A DNA stretch of 64,000 nucleotides from AC-37 sp036389835 (GTDB lineage Bacteria; Actinomycetota; Thermoleophilia; Solirubrobacterales; Thermoleophilaceae), in assembly GCA_036389835.1 (NCBI GenBank), contig DASVWC010000108.1, positions 26,970-90,969 of the forward strand, read 5' to 3'. Made by a program: the position numbers and the translations under genes. The notes beneath the pieces are model-generated. The model searched no databases. It saw only the letters and a program-made list of their open reading frames with translations, and was not told where the DNA came from. Shown here piece after piece: positions 57,344 to 64,000 of the stretch (positions within the stretch are counted from its first letter, which is position 1; the number at the start of each line of letters is the position of its first letter).

Positions 57344-58262
57344 GCGGGCCCCCGCAGTCGCCGTCGCGGCAGCGCTGCTCGCCGGCAGCGTCCTGACGGC
57401 GTGCGGCTTCGGTCCCGGCGAGTCGACCGAGGGCGGCGCGCGGATCGAGGTCACGCGCAACTTCGGCCAGGAGTTCCTCGGCGGCACCGCCCGGATCGCG
57501 AACGTGAACGAGGGCGACACCGTGATGCGCTTCCTCGAGAAGACGCACGACGTGGAGACGAGCTTCGGCGGCGGGTTCGTCGACTCGATCGACGGCGTGA
57601 AGGGCGACAAGGCCGCCCAGCGCGACTGGTTCTACTTCGTCAACGGGATCGAGGCGAGCAAGGGCGCGGCGGACTTCGGGCTCTCCTCCGGCGACCGCAT
57701 CCAGTGGGACTACCGCAGCTGGCGGGCCGCGATGCGGGTGCCGGCGATCGTGGGCGCGTTCCCGGAGCCGATGGTCAGCGGGCGCGAGGGCAGGCGGCTG
57801 CCGGTGCGCGTCCAGTGCGAGAAGCCCGGCGGCTCCGCCTGCAGGGACGTGCTGACCCGGCTCGACGAGCAGGGTGTCGTGGCCGCGGCCTCGGCGCTGC
57901 AGGGACAGGCCGGCGAGGACTCGATCCGGGTGCTGGTGGGGCGCTGGGCGGTGCTGCGCGAGGTGCGCGGCGCGGCGGCGATCGAGCGCGGGCCGCGCGC
58001 CAGCGGCGTGTTCGCGCGGTTCAGGGGCGACGCGCTCGAGCTGCTCGGCGACGACGGGCGGGTCGCGCGCACGGCGCCGCCCGGGACCGGCCTCGTCGCT
58101 GCCACGGAGAACGAGTCGTCGGGGATCGTGTGGGTGGTGACGGGCGTGGACGACGATGGGGTGGCCCGCGCCGCCGAGTCGATGGAGGAGCGCAAGCTCC
58201 ACGGCGCCTACGCGCTCGCCGAGACGCCCGCGGAGTCGGTGCGGCTGCCGGTGGTCGAATGA
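57339..58262 (+). CDS. DUF4430-type lipoprotein, third copy; start codon unclear
   Basis: The frame from about 57339 reads as a lipoprotein signal (AVAVAAALLAGSVLTAC, Cys codon at 57402) followed by a classic DUF4430 domain: VNEGDTVMRFLEKTHDVETS, GGGFVDSIDGV, DWFYFVNGIEASKGAADFGL and SGDRIQWDYRSW. A larger C-terminal domain follows. Yet no ATG, GTG or TTG occurs in frame before GTG 57504, which would delete the signal and half a strand. A non-standard start, coupling to the overlapping TAG at 57341, or a sequence error is likely. The stop overlaps ecfT (ATGA). Confidence 0.78.
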   Translation, partial: ARRAPAVAVAAALLAGSVLTACGFGPGESTEGGARIEVTRNFGQEFLGGTARIANVNEGDTVMRFLEKTHDVETSFGGGFVDSIDGVKGDKAAQRDWFYFVNGIEASKGAADFGLSSGDRIQWDYRSWRAAMRVPAIVGAFPEPMVSGREGRRLPVRVQCEKPGGSACRDVLTRLDEQGVVAAASALQGQAGEDSIRVLVGRWAVLREVRGAAAIERGPRASGVFARFRGDALELLGDDGRVARTAPPGTGLVAATENESSGIVWVVTGVDDDGVARAAESMEERKLHGAYALAETPAESVRLPVVE

Positions 58263-59140
58263 GGGTCGTGCCGAGCTACAGGCCCGGGGCCAGCCCGCTG
58301 CACGCGGTGCGCGCGGGGGTCGCGATCGCGTTCTGCGGGTCGTTCGCGCTGGTCTCGACGCTCTACGACAACCCGCTCGTTCTCGCGGGCGCCCTCCTCG
58401 GCGTGGTCGCGGCCGCCGCGGGCGCGGGCGTGCTGGCCGAGCTGCGCCGCGCCGCGTGGCTCGCGCTGCCGCTCGCCGCCCTGATCGTCGCCGTCAACGC
58501 GCTCGTCACCCGCGGCGGCGAGACCGTGATCTTCCGCGGCGGCGAGCTGCTCGGCCGCCGGCTCGACGTGACCCTCGAGGCGGTCGCCTACGGCGGGATG
58601 AGCGCGCTGCGGATCCTGGTGCTCGTGGCGGCCTTCGCGCTGTACTCGGCGACCGTCGATCCCGACGACGTGCTGCGGCTGCTGCGGCGCTTCTCCTACC
58701 GCTCGGCGCTCACGGTGTCGCTCGCCACCAGGCTCGTCCCGGTGCTCCAGCGCGACGCGCGGCGCATCTCCGAGGCCGCGTGCTGCCGCGCCGAGCCGCC
58801 GCCGCGCGGTGCGGTCATGGTCGCCGCGATCACGCGCGCGCTCGACCGGGCCGTGGACGTCGCGGCCTCACTCGAGGTGCGCGGCTACGCGGGCGCGCGG
58901 CGGCCGCGGCGGGAGCGGCGCGTCTGGTCGCGGCACGACGCTCGGGTCGCCTTCGCGGCGGCGTCCCTCTGCCTGGCGGCGCTCGCCGGCCGGCTCGCGG
59001 GGCTGGGTGGGGTGGATGCGTATCCGGCCGTCAAGGTCGCCGCCGGGGCCGGCGAGCTTCTGCTCGCGGGCGCCTTCGTGGCCGGCGGGATGGCGCCGTT
59101 CCTCGGCGCGCGCACCCGCCTGGGGGTGGCTCGTGCCTGA
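58259..59140 (+). CDS. ecfT: ECF transporter transmembrane component EcfT (CbiQ family)
   Basis: A 293-residue membrane protein of the EcfT/CbiQ family, with about six helices. The coupling motifs that touch the ATPases are ISEAACCRAEP (near 175-185) and SLEVRGYAG (near 205), the second in the usual Arg-Gly form and the first diverged. It starts at ATG 58259 overlapping the lipoprotein stop. With the fused EcfA at 59133 and the EcfS fusion at 60701 it completes a dedicated (group I-like) ECF importer under B12 control. Confidence 0.9.
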   Translation: MRVVPSYRPGASPLHAVRAGVAIAFCGSFALVSTLYDNPLVLAGALLGVVAAAAGAGVLAELRRAAWLALPLAALIVAVNALVTRGGETVIFRGGELLGRRLDVTLEAVAYGGMSALRILVLVAAFALYSATVDPDDVLRLLRRFSYRSALTVSLATRLVPVLQRDARRISEAACCRAEPPPRGAVMVAAITRALDRAVDVAASLEVRGYAGARRPRRERRVWSRHDARVAFAAASLCLAALAGRLAGLGGVDAYPAVKVAAGAGELLLAGAFVAGGMAPFLGARTRLGVARA

Positions 59141-60704
59141 GCCGATCCTGGACGCCCGCGGGCTCACGTACTCGTACCCCGACTCCCGCGAGCCGGCGCT
59201 CCGCGGCATCGACCTCGAGCTCGCGCCCGGCTCGTTCACGGTGGTCGCCGGCCCCTCCGGCTGCGGCAAGTCGACCCTCCTGCGCGCCGCCTGCGGGCTG
59301 GTGCCCCACTTCCACGGCGGCGACGTGGAGGGGGAGCTGTCGGTCGGCGGGCTCGACGTGCGCGACCGCGGCCCGGGCGACCTCGCCTCGGTGTGCGGAA
59401 CGGTCCTCCAGGAGCCGGAGACGCAGGTGGTGATGGGCGGGGTGCGGGCGGAGATCGCGCTCGCGCTCGAGCACGCCGGCGAGAGCGCCACCGCGGTTGC
59501 GCGCGCGGTGGAGGAGGTGGCGCTCATGCTCGGGATCGCGGGACTCCTCGACCGCCGCGTGGAGACGCTCTCCGGCGGCGAGCTTCAGCGGGTCGCGCTC
59601 GCGGCCGCGCTCGCGGGCAGCCCGTCGCTGCTCGTGCTCGACGAGCCGACCTCGCAGCTCGACCCGGTGGCGGGCGACGAGCTGGTCTGGCTGCTGCGGC
59701 GCCTGAACGAGGAGTGGGGGGTCGCCGTGCTGCTGGCCGAGCACCGCCTCGAGCGCTGCCTGCCGGCCGCCGACCGGGTCGTCGTGCTCGACGGCGGCGC
59801 GATCGCGGCCGACCTGGCGCCGGCGGACTTCCTCGAGTGGGCGACGGCGGAGCAGCCGGCGCTCGCGACCCCGGCGGCGCGGCTGTTCGCGCGCGCGGGG
59901 CTCAAGCCGCTGCCGGTCACGGTGCGCGAGGCGCGCGACAGGCTCCGGGCCGCGGGGCTGCTCCCGCGGCGCTCACCGGCGGACACGCGAAGGCCCCGCC
60001 GCCGGCGCACGCCCGGCGCCGTGGCCGTCCGGAACCTCTGGCACGAGATCGAGGACGGCCCGGCCGTCCTCCGCGGCATCGATCTCGGCATCGAGCCCGG
60101 CGAGCGCGTCGCGCTGATGGGTCGCAACGGCGCGGGCAAGAGCACGCTGCTGCGGCACGTCAAGGGACTCGTCGAGCCCACGCGCGGGCGCATCGAGCGC
60201 GGCGGCGACGTCGCCCTCCTGCTCCAGAGCCCCGGCGACTACCTCGTCCACGAGCGCGTGGAGCAGGAGCTGCGCCCCGAGGGCGTGGCGGCGGCCGGCC
60301 TGACCGGCCGCGAGCGCGCGAACCCGCGCGACCTCTCGAGCGGCGAGCGCCAGCGGCTCGCGCTCGAGATCGTGCTGGGCGGCGGCGCCCCTGCGCTGGT
60401 GTGCCTCGACGAGCCCACCCGCGGGATGGACCGCGCCCACAAGGACGCCCTCTGCGCGCGCCTGCGCGAGCTGGCCGAGGGCGGCGCGGCGGTGCTCGTG
60501 GCCACGCACGACACCGAGCTGGCGGCCGAGCTGGCCGATCGCGTCGTGCTTCTCGGCCAGGGAACCGTGATCGCGGACGGTCCGGCCGCCGAGGTGCTGG
60601 GCGGCGGCCGGCACTTCGCGACCGACGTGGCGCGCATCCTCGACGGCGCCGCGCTCACTCCCGAGCAGGGCGCGCGGATGCTCGAGCGGGAGCTGGTCGG
60701 ATGA
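59133..60704 (+). CDS. ecfA: ECF transporter fused double ATPase EcfA-EcfA'
   Basis: A 523-residue protein with two ABC ATPase domains. First: Walker A GPSGCGKST, signature LSGGELQR, Walker B LLVLDEPTSQLD, switch AEHRLE. Second (from about residue 290): Walker A GRNGAGKST, signature LSSGERQR, Walker B LVCLDEPTRGMD, switch ATHDTE. The fusion replaces the usual A1/A2 pair. GTG 59133 overlaps the ecfT end by 8 bp, and its own stop overlaps the EcfS gene by 4 bp. Powers uptake of the vitamin. Confidence 0.93.
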   Translation: MPEPILDARGLTYSYPDSREPALRGIDLELAPGSFTVVAGPSGCGKSTLLRAACGLVPHFHGGDVEGELSVGGLDVRDRGPGDLASVCGTVLQEPETQVVMGGVRAEIALALEHAGESATAVARAVEEVALMLGIAGLLDRRVETLSGGELQRVALAAALAGSPSLLVLDEPTSQLDPVAGDELVWLLRRLNEEWGVAVLLAEHRLERCLPAADRVVVLDGGAIAADLAPADFLEWATAEQPALATPAARLFARAGLKPLPVTVREARDRLRAAGLLPRRSPADTRRPRRRRTPGAVAVRNLWHEIEDGPAVLRGIDLGIEPGERVALMGRNGAGKSTLLRHVKGLVEPTRGRIERGGDVALLLQSPGDYLVHERVEQELRPEGVAAAGLTGRERANPRDLSSGERQRLALEIVLGGGAPALVCLDEPTRGMDRAHKDALCARLRELAEGGAAVLVATHDTELAAELADRVVLLGQGTVIADGPAAEVLGGGRHFATDVARILDGAALTPEQGARMLERELVG

Positions 60705-62587
60705 GCTGGCAGTTCGCCTCGTTCCTCGTCCTCGCCCTCGCGCTCGCCGCGGGCTTCGGCTGGTTCGAGCGCTCGCGCCCGCCCGCCCGCGTGGTCTCGC
60801 TGGTGGCCGCGCTCGCCGCGCTCGCGGTGGTGGGGCGGATCGCCTTCGCGGCCGTCCCGAACGTGAAGCCGACGACCGACATCGTGCTGTTCGCCGGCTA
60901 CGTGCTCGGCGCCGCGCCCGGCTTCGCGGTCGGCGCCGTGGCGGCGCTCGCGTCGAACTTCTTCATCTCGCAGGGCCCGTGGACGCCGTGGCAGATGGCC
61001 GGCTGGGGATTGGTCGGGATCTTCGGCGCGGTCCTCGCGCGGGCGTTCGGACGCGACCTCGGCCGGATCCGGCTGGCGGTCGCGTGCGCGTTCGCGGCGC
61101 TTCTGTTCGGCGCTGTGATGAACACCCATCTCTGGACCTACGCGGCGAGCCACGACCTCGGCACGTGGATCGCGATCACAGGCACGTCGCTGCCGTTCGA
61201 CCTCGCCCACCTGATCGGGAACGTGACCTTCTGCCTGCTGCTCGGCCCGCCGTTCGTGCGCGCGCTCGAGCGCTTCCGCCGCCGCTTCGAGATCCGCTGG
61301 CCGCGTCCGGCCCCGGTGGCGGCCGGCCTCGCCGCGATCGTCGCCGGCGGGCTGCTCCTCCCCGCGCCGGGCGCCGCCTCGCCCACGAGCCGCGCCGCCG
61401 CGTACGTGCGCGCGGCCCAGAACTCCGACGGCGGCTTCGGCGGCGCGCCCGGCCGCGCGTCGAACCAGCTCCACACCGGCTGGGCGGCGCTGGGGCTGGC
61501 GGCGGCCGGCCGCAACCCGGCCGACGTGGGGAAGGGGGGGCGGTCGGTCATCGACTTCATCAAGTCGAGCGGCGGCGGCCTCGACGACCTCGGCGAGCTC
61601 GAGCGCACCATCCTCGTGCTGCGCGCCGCCGCGATGTCGCCGCGCAACTTCCAGGGCCGCGACCTCGTGGCCGAGCTCAGGTCCAAGCAGCGCGGCAACG
61701 GTTCGTGGGCGAGCAACAACGCCTGGACCGCGTTCGGGATCCTCGCGCTGCGGGCGGCGGGGGAGGGCAGCGGGTCCTCGGCGGTGAAGCGCGCGCGCAC
61801 CTGGCTCGCGCGGCAGCAGAGCAGCGACGGCGGCTTCGGCGTCGCGCCGGGCGCGGCCAGCGACACCGACAACACCGGCAGCGTGCTCCAGGCGCTCGGC
61901 GCCAGCGGGCTGCGCAGCGGCAAGCGAGTCGACCGCGCCGTCGCGTTCCTCAAGCGGTCGCAGAGCTCCGACGGGGGCTTCGGCCAGCTGCGCGGCTACG
62001 GCTCGAACACGCAGTCCACCGCCTGGGCGGTCCAGGGCATGCTGGGCGTCGGGCGCAGCCCCGGAGCCCTCGGGCGCGGGCGCGGCGCGCTCGGCTACAT
62101 CCGGTCGCTGCAGGCCTCGGACGGGAGCATCGCGTACTCGCGCCGCTCGAAGCAGACGCCGGTCTGGGTGACCGCCGACGCGCTGCGCGCGCTGGCCGGC
62201 AAGCCGTTCCCCCTGCGGCCCGTGGCGCGCAGGACGAAGGCCGCCCGCGAGCGGCGCGACCGGGAGGCGGCGCGCGAGAAGCGCAAGCGCGACGGCGGCG
62301 CGGGCGAGGACGGCAGCGGCGGCGGGGGAGGGAGCGGCGCCGCCGGCGGCGGCGGTCAGCGGCTCGGGCCGCCGGCGCCTCAGACGGCTCAGGCCGCTGC
62401 GGGGGCCGAGGGCCCGGCCGGCGGCTCAGCGGATGGCGGCGGCCCCTCGGCCGGCCTGCTGCTCGCCCTCACCGGCGGCGGTCTCCTGCTCGCGGCCGCG
62501 GCGGTCTGGCTCTTCCGCCGCCGGATAACGCCTCAGACCGGCGGTGGCGGTGGCGGTGGCGGGGGCGGCGGAGGCGGCGCGCTGTAG
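60701..62587 (+). CDS. EcfS substrate-binding membrane component fused to an extracellular alpha/alpha-toroid domain
   Basis: A 628-residue fusion. Residues 1-195 are an ECF S component of the cobalamin (CbrT-like) kind: NVKPTTDIVLFAGYVLGAAP and GPWTPWQMAGWGLVGIFGA. A further hydrophobic helix (about 202-222) should carry the chain outside. Residues about 228-510 hold five prenyltransferase/squalene-cyclase-type repeats (SDGGFGGAPG, RGNGSWASNN, SDGGFGVAPG, SDGGFGQLRG, DGSIAYS), the fold of the N-terminal domain of intrinsic factor. Then a basic linker, a Gly/Ala-rich spacer, a C-terminal membrane helix (about 583-606), Arg-Arg-Arg and a poly-Gly tail. Confidence 0.87.
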   Translation: MSWQFASFLVLALALAAGFGWFERSRPPARVVSLVAALAALAVVGRIAFAAVPNVKPTTDIVLFAGYVLGAAPGFAVGAVAALASNFFISQGPWTPWQMAGWGLVGIFGAVLARAFGRDLGRIRLAVACAFAALLFGAVMNTHLWTYAASHDLGTWIAITGTSLPFDLAHLIGNVTFCLLLGPPFVRALERFRRRFEIRWPRPAPVAAGLAAIVAGGLLLPAPGAASPTSRAAAYVRAAQNSDGGFGGAPGRASNQLHTGWAALGLAAAGRNPADVGKGGRSVIDFIKSSGGGLDDLGELERTILVLRAAAMSPRNFQGRDLVAELRSKQRGNGSWASNNAWTAFGILALRAAGEGSGSSAVKRARTWLARQQSSDGGFGVAPGAASDTDNTGSVLQALGASGLRSGKRVDRAVAFLKRSQSSDGGFGQLRGYGSNTQSTAWAVQGMLGVGRSPGALGRGRGALGYIRSLQASDGSIAYSRRSKQTPVWVTADALRALAGKPFPLRPVARRTKAARERRDREAAREKRKRDGGAGEDGSGGGGGSGAAGGGGQRLGPPAPQTAQAAAGAEGPAGGSADGGGPSAGLLLALTGGGLLLAAAAVWLFRRRITPQTGGGGGGGGGGGGGAL

Positions 62588-62997
62588 GGCTGCTGCGGCG
62601 GCGGCGCGCCGTACGGCGGCGCCGGCACGCTGTAGACGTTCTGCGGGAGGCCGGCCGTGGTGGCGGCGTTGCCGCTCAGCACGTACTGGAGCGCCGACTG
62701 AAGCACGCTCGACGCCTGGCCGTTGACCGTGACCTGCGTGCCGCCCTGCACCGGCTCGAGCCCGATCCCGACGGTGTTCTCCTCCTTGGCGAACAGCGCC
62801 AGGAGCCCGAGCGGGAACAGGAAGATCGCCACGACGATCGCCCAGACCGGGATCTTCTTGCGCTGGAGCGTGACCCCCTGCGGGGAGTGCATGATGGGCT
62901 TGTAGCTGTCGGCGCCGGAGATCGACATGAGCTGGTGGAGCACCTGCTCGGGCGGGGCCGGTACGACGACGACCTGATGGATCGATGGTTCTGCCAA
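62533..62997 (-). CDS. Single-TM protein with poly-proline C-terminus
   Basis: A 154-residue protein from TTG 62997, chosen because GGAAAGGA stands 6 bp before it. Residues 1-45 are soluble (SIHQVVVVPAPPEQVLHQLM), 48-66 form a membrane helix (IPVWAIVVAIFLFPLGLLAL), then a small beta domain (VGIGLEPVQGGTQVTVNGQA), and a Pro/Tyr/Gln tail ending in more than ten prolines. The last 55 bp overlap the 3' end of the EcfS fusion, so the same GGC/GCC run encodes Gly one way and Pro the other. Not recognised. Confidence 0.7.
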   Translation of the reverse strand: MAEPSIHQVVVVPAPPEQVLHQLMSISGADSYKPIMHSPQGVTLQRKKIPVWAIVVAIFLFPLGLLALFAKEENTVGIGLEPVQGGTQVTVNGQASSVLQSALQYVLSGNAATTAGLPQNVYSVPAPPYGAPPPQQPYSAPPPPPPPPPPPPPV

Positions 62998-63015
62998 ATT
63001 GGTCCTTTCCGGCGG

Positions 63016-63021
63016 TAGGCT
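63016..63021 (+). promoter_or_regulatory. -10 hexamer of the 63029 gene
   Basis: TAGGCT ends 7 bp before the ATG at 63029, in the 31-bp gap between divergent starts. Confidence 0.4.
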
Positions 63022-63028
63022 GCCCGCG

Positions 63029-63457
63029 ATGCTGCGCACGATCAGCGGCCGCGAGGCCTCGATCTTCGCATGCTTCACGGATGCGGTCGTCGCGCCGGAG
63101 CCGATCCTCCCGCCGGTGCGGCAAACGGACGCCGTCGTCTTCTTCGATCGCTGGATGGGGCGCCTGCCGCGCGCGAACCGCGTGGGGATGCGCGTCCTGT
63201 TGATCGCCGCGGAGCTGGCCCCGCTGCCCACGCACGGCCGCCGCCTGCGCCGGCTCGACCGCGAGCGCAGGACCGACTGGGTACAGGGCGTCGAGCGATC
63301 AGGCAACGGGCACGTGCGGATGCTCATGAAGCTGATGGAGAGCGCAGCGCAGCTCTCTTACTACGGCAGCGACGGAGTGCTCGGCCGCCTCGGCTACGAC
63401 GCCGACGCGAACCTCGAGCGCGGGCGCCGCCTGCGCGCCGCGGAGGGCCGGCCGTGA
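63029..63457 (+). CDS. Small partner protein upstream of a GMC oxidoreductase
   Basis: A 142-residue helical protein (MLRTISGREASIFACFTDAV, DAVVFFDRWMGRLPRANRVG, LMKLMESAAQLSYYGSDGVL). It has the size, helical pattern and gene order of the small subunits that accompany membrane-linked GMC dehydrogenases (gluconate 2-dehydrogenase subunit 3-like), but motif identity is weak. It overlaps the GMC gene by 4 bp (GTGA), implying a complex. No signal peptide. Confidence 0.65.
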   Translation: MLRTISGREASIFACFTDAVVAPEPILPPVRQTDAVVFFDRWMGRLPRANRVGMRVLLIAAELAPLPTHGRRLRRLDRERRTDWVQGVERSGNGHVRMLMKLMESAAQLSYYGSDGVLGRLGYDADANLERGRRLRAAEGRP

Positions 63458-64000
63458 GCGTGAACGGCCACCGCCCGACCCGCGGGGCGCCGCTCTACAC
63501 CGACGGGACGAGTGCGATCAGGCCGGCCGTCGAGCGGGTGGTGGACGGCTCCGGCCTCGCGGGCAGCCGCACGATCCGCGTGGACGCGTGCGTGATCGGC
63601 ACGGGGGCGGGCGGCGCGCCCGTGGCCAAGGAGCTGGCCGAGGGCGGCATGAGCGTGGCGATGCTCGAGGAGGGCGCGCACTTCACCACCGACGACTTCA
63701 ACGCGCGCCCGCGCGACATGCTCGTCGAGCTCTACCGCGACGCCGGGCAGACCGCGACGCTCGGCAACACGCCGATCCTCCTCCCGCTCGGCCGCTCGAT
63801 CGGCGGCACCACGCTCGTGAACTCGGGCACCTCGTTCCGCACGCCGGGGCCGGTGCTCGAGATGTGGCGCGAGCGCTTCGGCCTCGAGTCGATGACGAGC
63901 GAGGCGTTCGAGCCGCTGTTCCGCCGCGTCGAGCGGATCCAGAACGTCGTGCAGGTGCCGCCGGAGTACGCGGGGCGCAACGCGCTGGTGGTAAAGCGCG
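63454..64000 (+). CDS. GMC family FAD oxidoreductase (cut by window edge)
   Basis: The first 182 codons of a glucose-methanol-choline type oxidoreductase, from GTG 63454. VDACVIGTGAGGAPVAKELA near 44-63 is the FAD-binding Rossmann motif, AMLEEGAHF the second strand with its acidic end, and GRSIGGTTLVNSGTSFR near 118-134 the FAD signature. The frame is open to the right edge; the substrate domain and catalytic His are beyond it. Coupled to the small protein at 63029. Sterol, alcohol or sugar oxidation is possible. Confidence 0.9.
   Translation, partial: MSVNGHRPTRGAPLYTDGTSAIRPAVERVVDGSGLAGSRTIRVDACVIGTGAGGAPVAKELAEGGMSVAMLEEGAHFTTDDFNARPRDMLVELYRDAGQTATLGNTPILLPLGRSIGGTTLVNSGTSFRTPGPVLEMWRERFGLESMTSEAFEPLFRRVERIQNVVQVPPEYAGRNALVVKR

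Noticed and set aside
1..64000. CRISPR arrays, rRNA genes and insertion sequences
   Set aside because: No regularly spaced repeats, no rRNA segments and no transposase or integrase reading frames were seen on either strand.

Overview
The window is very GC-rich (about 72-75% by eye), with dense genes, many GTG and TTG starts, and long open shadow frames on the opposite strand. F420-type enzymes (a Ddn-like protein and an LLM-class oxidoreductase), a FliA/WhiG sigma factor, a mannosylglycerate-hydrolase-like GH63 enzyme and many secreted multidomain proteins point to an actinobacterium. Thermoleophilia/Solirubrobacterales is my best guess, but it is inference. A recurrent TAnnnT hexamer 6-8 bp before start codons suggests that leaderless mRNA is the norm. 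Only a minority of genes (positions 12598, 17562, 35054, 43245, 55109, 55950, 62997) have a clear Shine-Dalgarno sequence.

Region 1-13.5 kb is catabolic and redox: an acyltransferase cut by the left edge, a TetR regulator, an acyl-CoA dehydrogenase / Ddn-like / hydrolase operon, and a divergent quinone-reductase / LLM / CapA operon. A TetR / Asp-nucleophile hydrolase / molybdopterin oxidoreductase operon follows, with a palindromic operator. Next come a three-TM membrane protein coupled to a fungal-type cytosine deaminase, a ferritin-like protein and a second Asp-nucleophile hydrolase.

Region 13.5-31 kb holds a GH63 glycosidase, a GNAT plus SpoIIE phosphatase pair, a complete sulfate ABC importer (SBP, two permeases, ATPase) ending in an Rrf2 regulator, and a large secreted protein of unknown function. 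It continues with a GT39-like enzyme, a NarL-type regulator, a sigma factor, a methyltransferase / MBL-rhodanese pair and a haloalkane dehalogenase.

Region 31-53.6 kb has tRNA-Leu(CAG), a fatty-acid hydroxylase, and a run of secreted proteins (Ycf48-like, thrombospondin-type-3, M14 carboxypeptidase, NHL, FKBP lipoprotein, CAP domain, C25 gingipain-like peptidase, PKD/Ig-like). It also has two paralogous polytopic membrane proteins, regulators, methyltransferases and a frameshifted PD-(D/E)XK protein in locally lower-GC DNA.

Region 53.6-64 kb is the most interesting. A 24-bp copy of the 3' end of tRNA-Glu(CTC) lies 1.1 kb from the intact tRNA and brackets a probable small integrated element. 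Directly beyond the tRNA, a cobalamin riboswitch precedes six tightly coupled genes. Three encode secreted or lipoproteins with transcobalamin-C-terminal-like (DUF4430-type) domains. The others encode an EcfT, a fused double-ATPase EcfA, and an EcfS membrane protein fused to a prenyltransferase-like alpha/alpha toroid. Together these are the two domain types of mammalian intrinsic factor/transcobalamin, split over several proteins and tied to an ECF importer. The window ends in a GMC oxidoreductase cut by the right edge.
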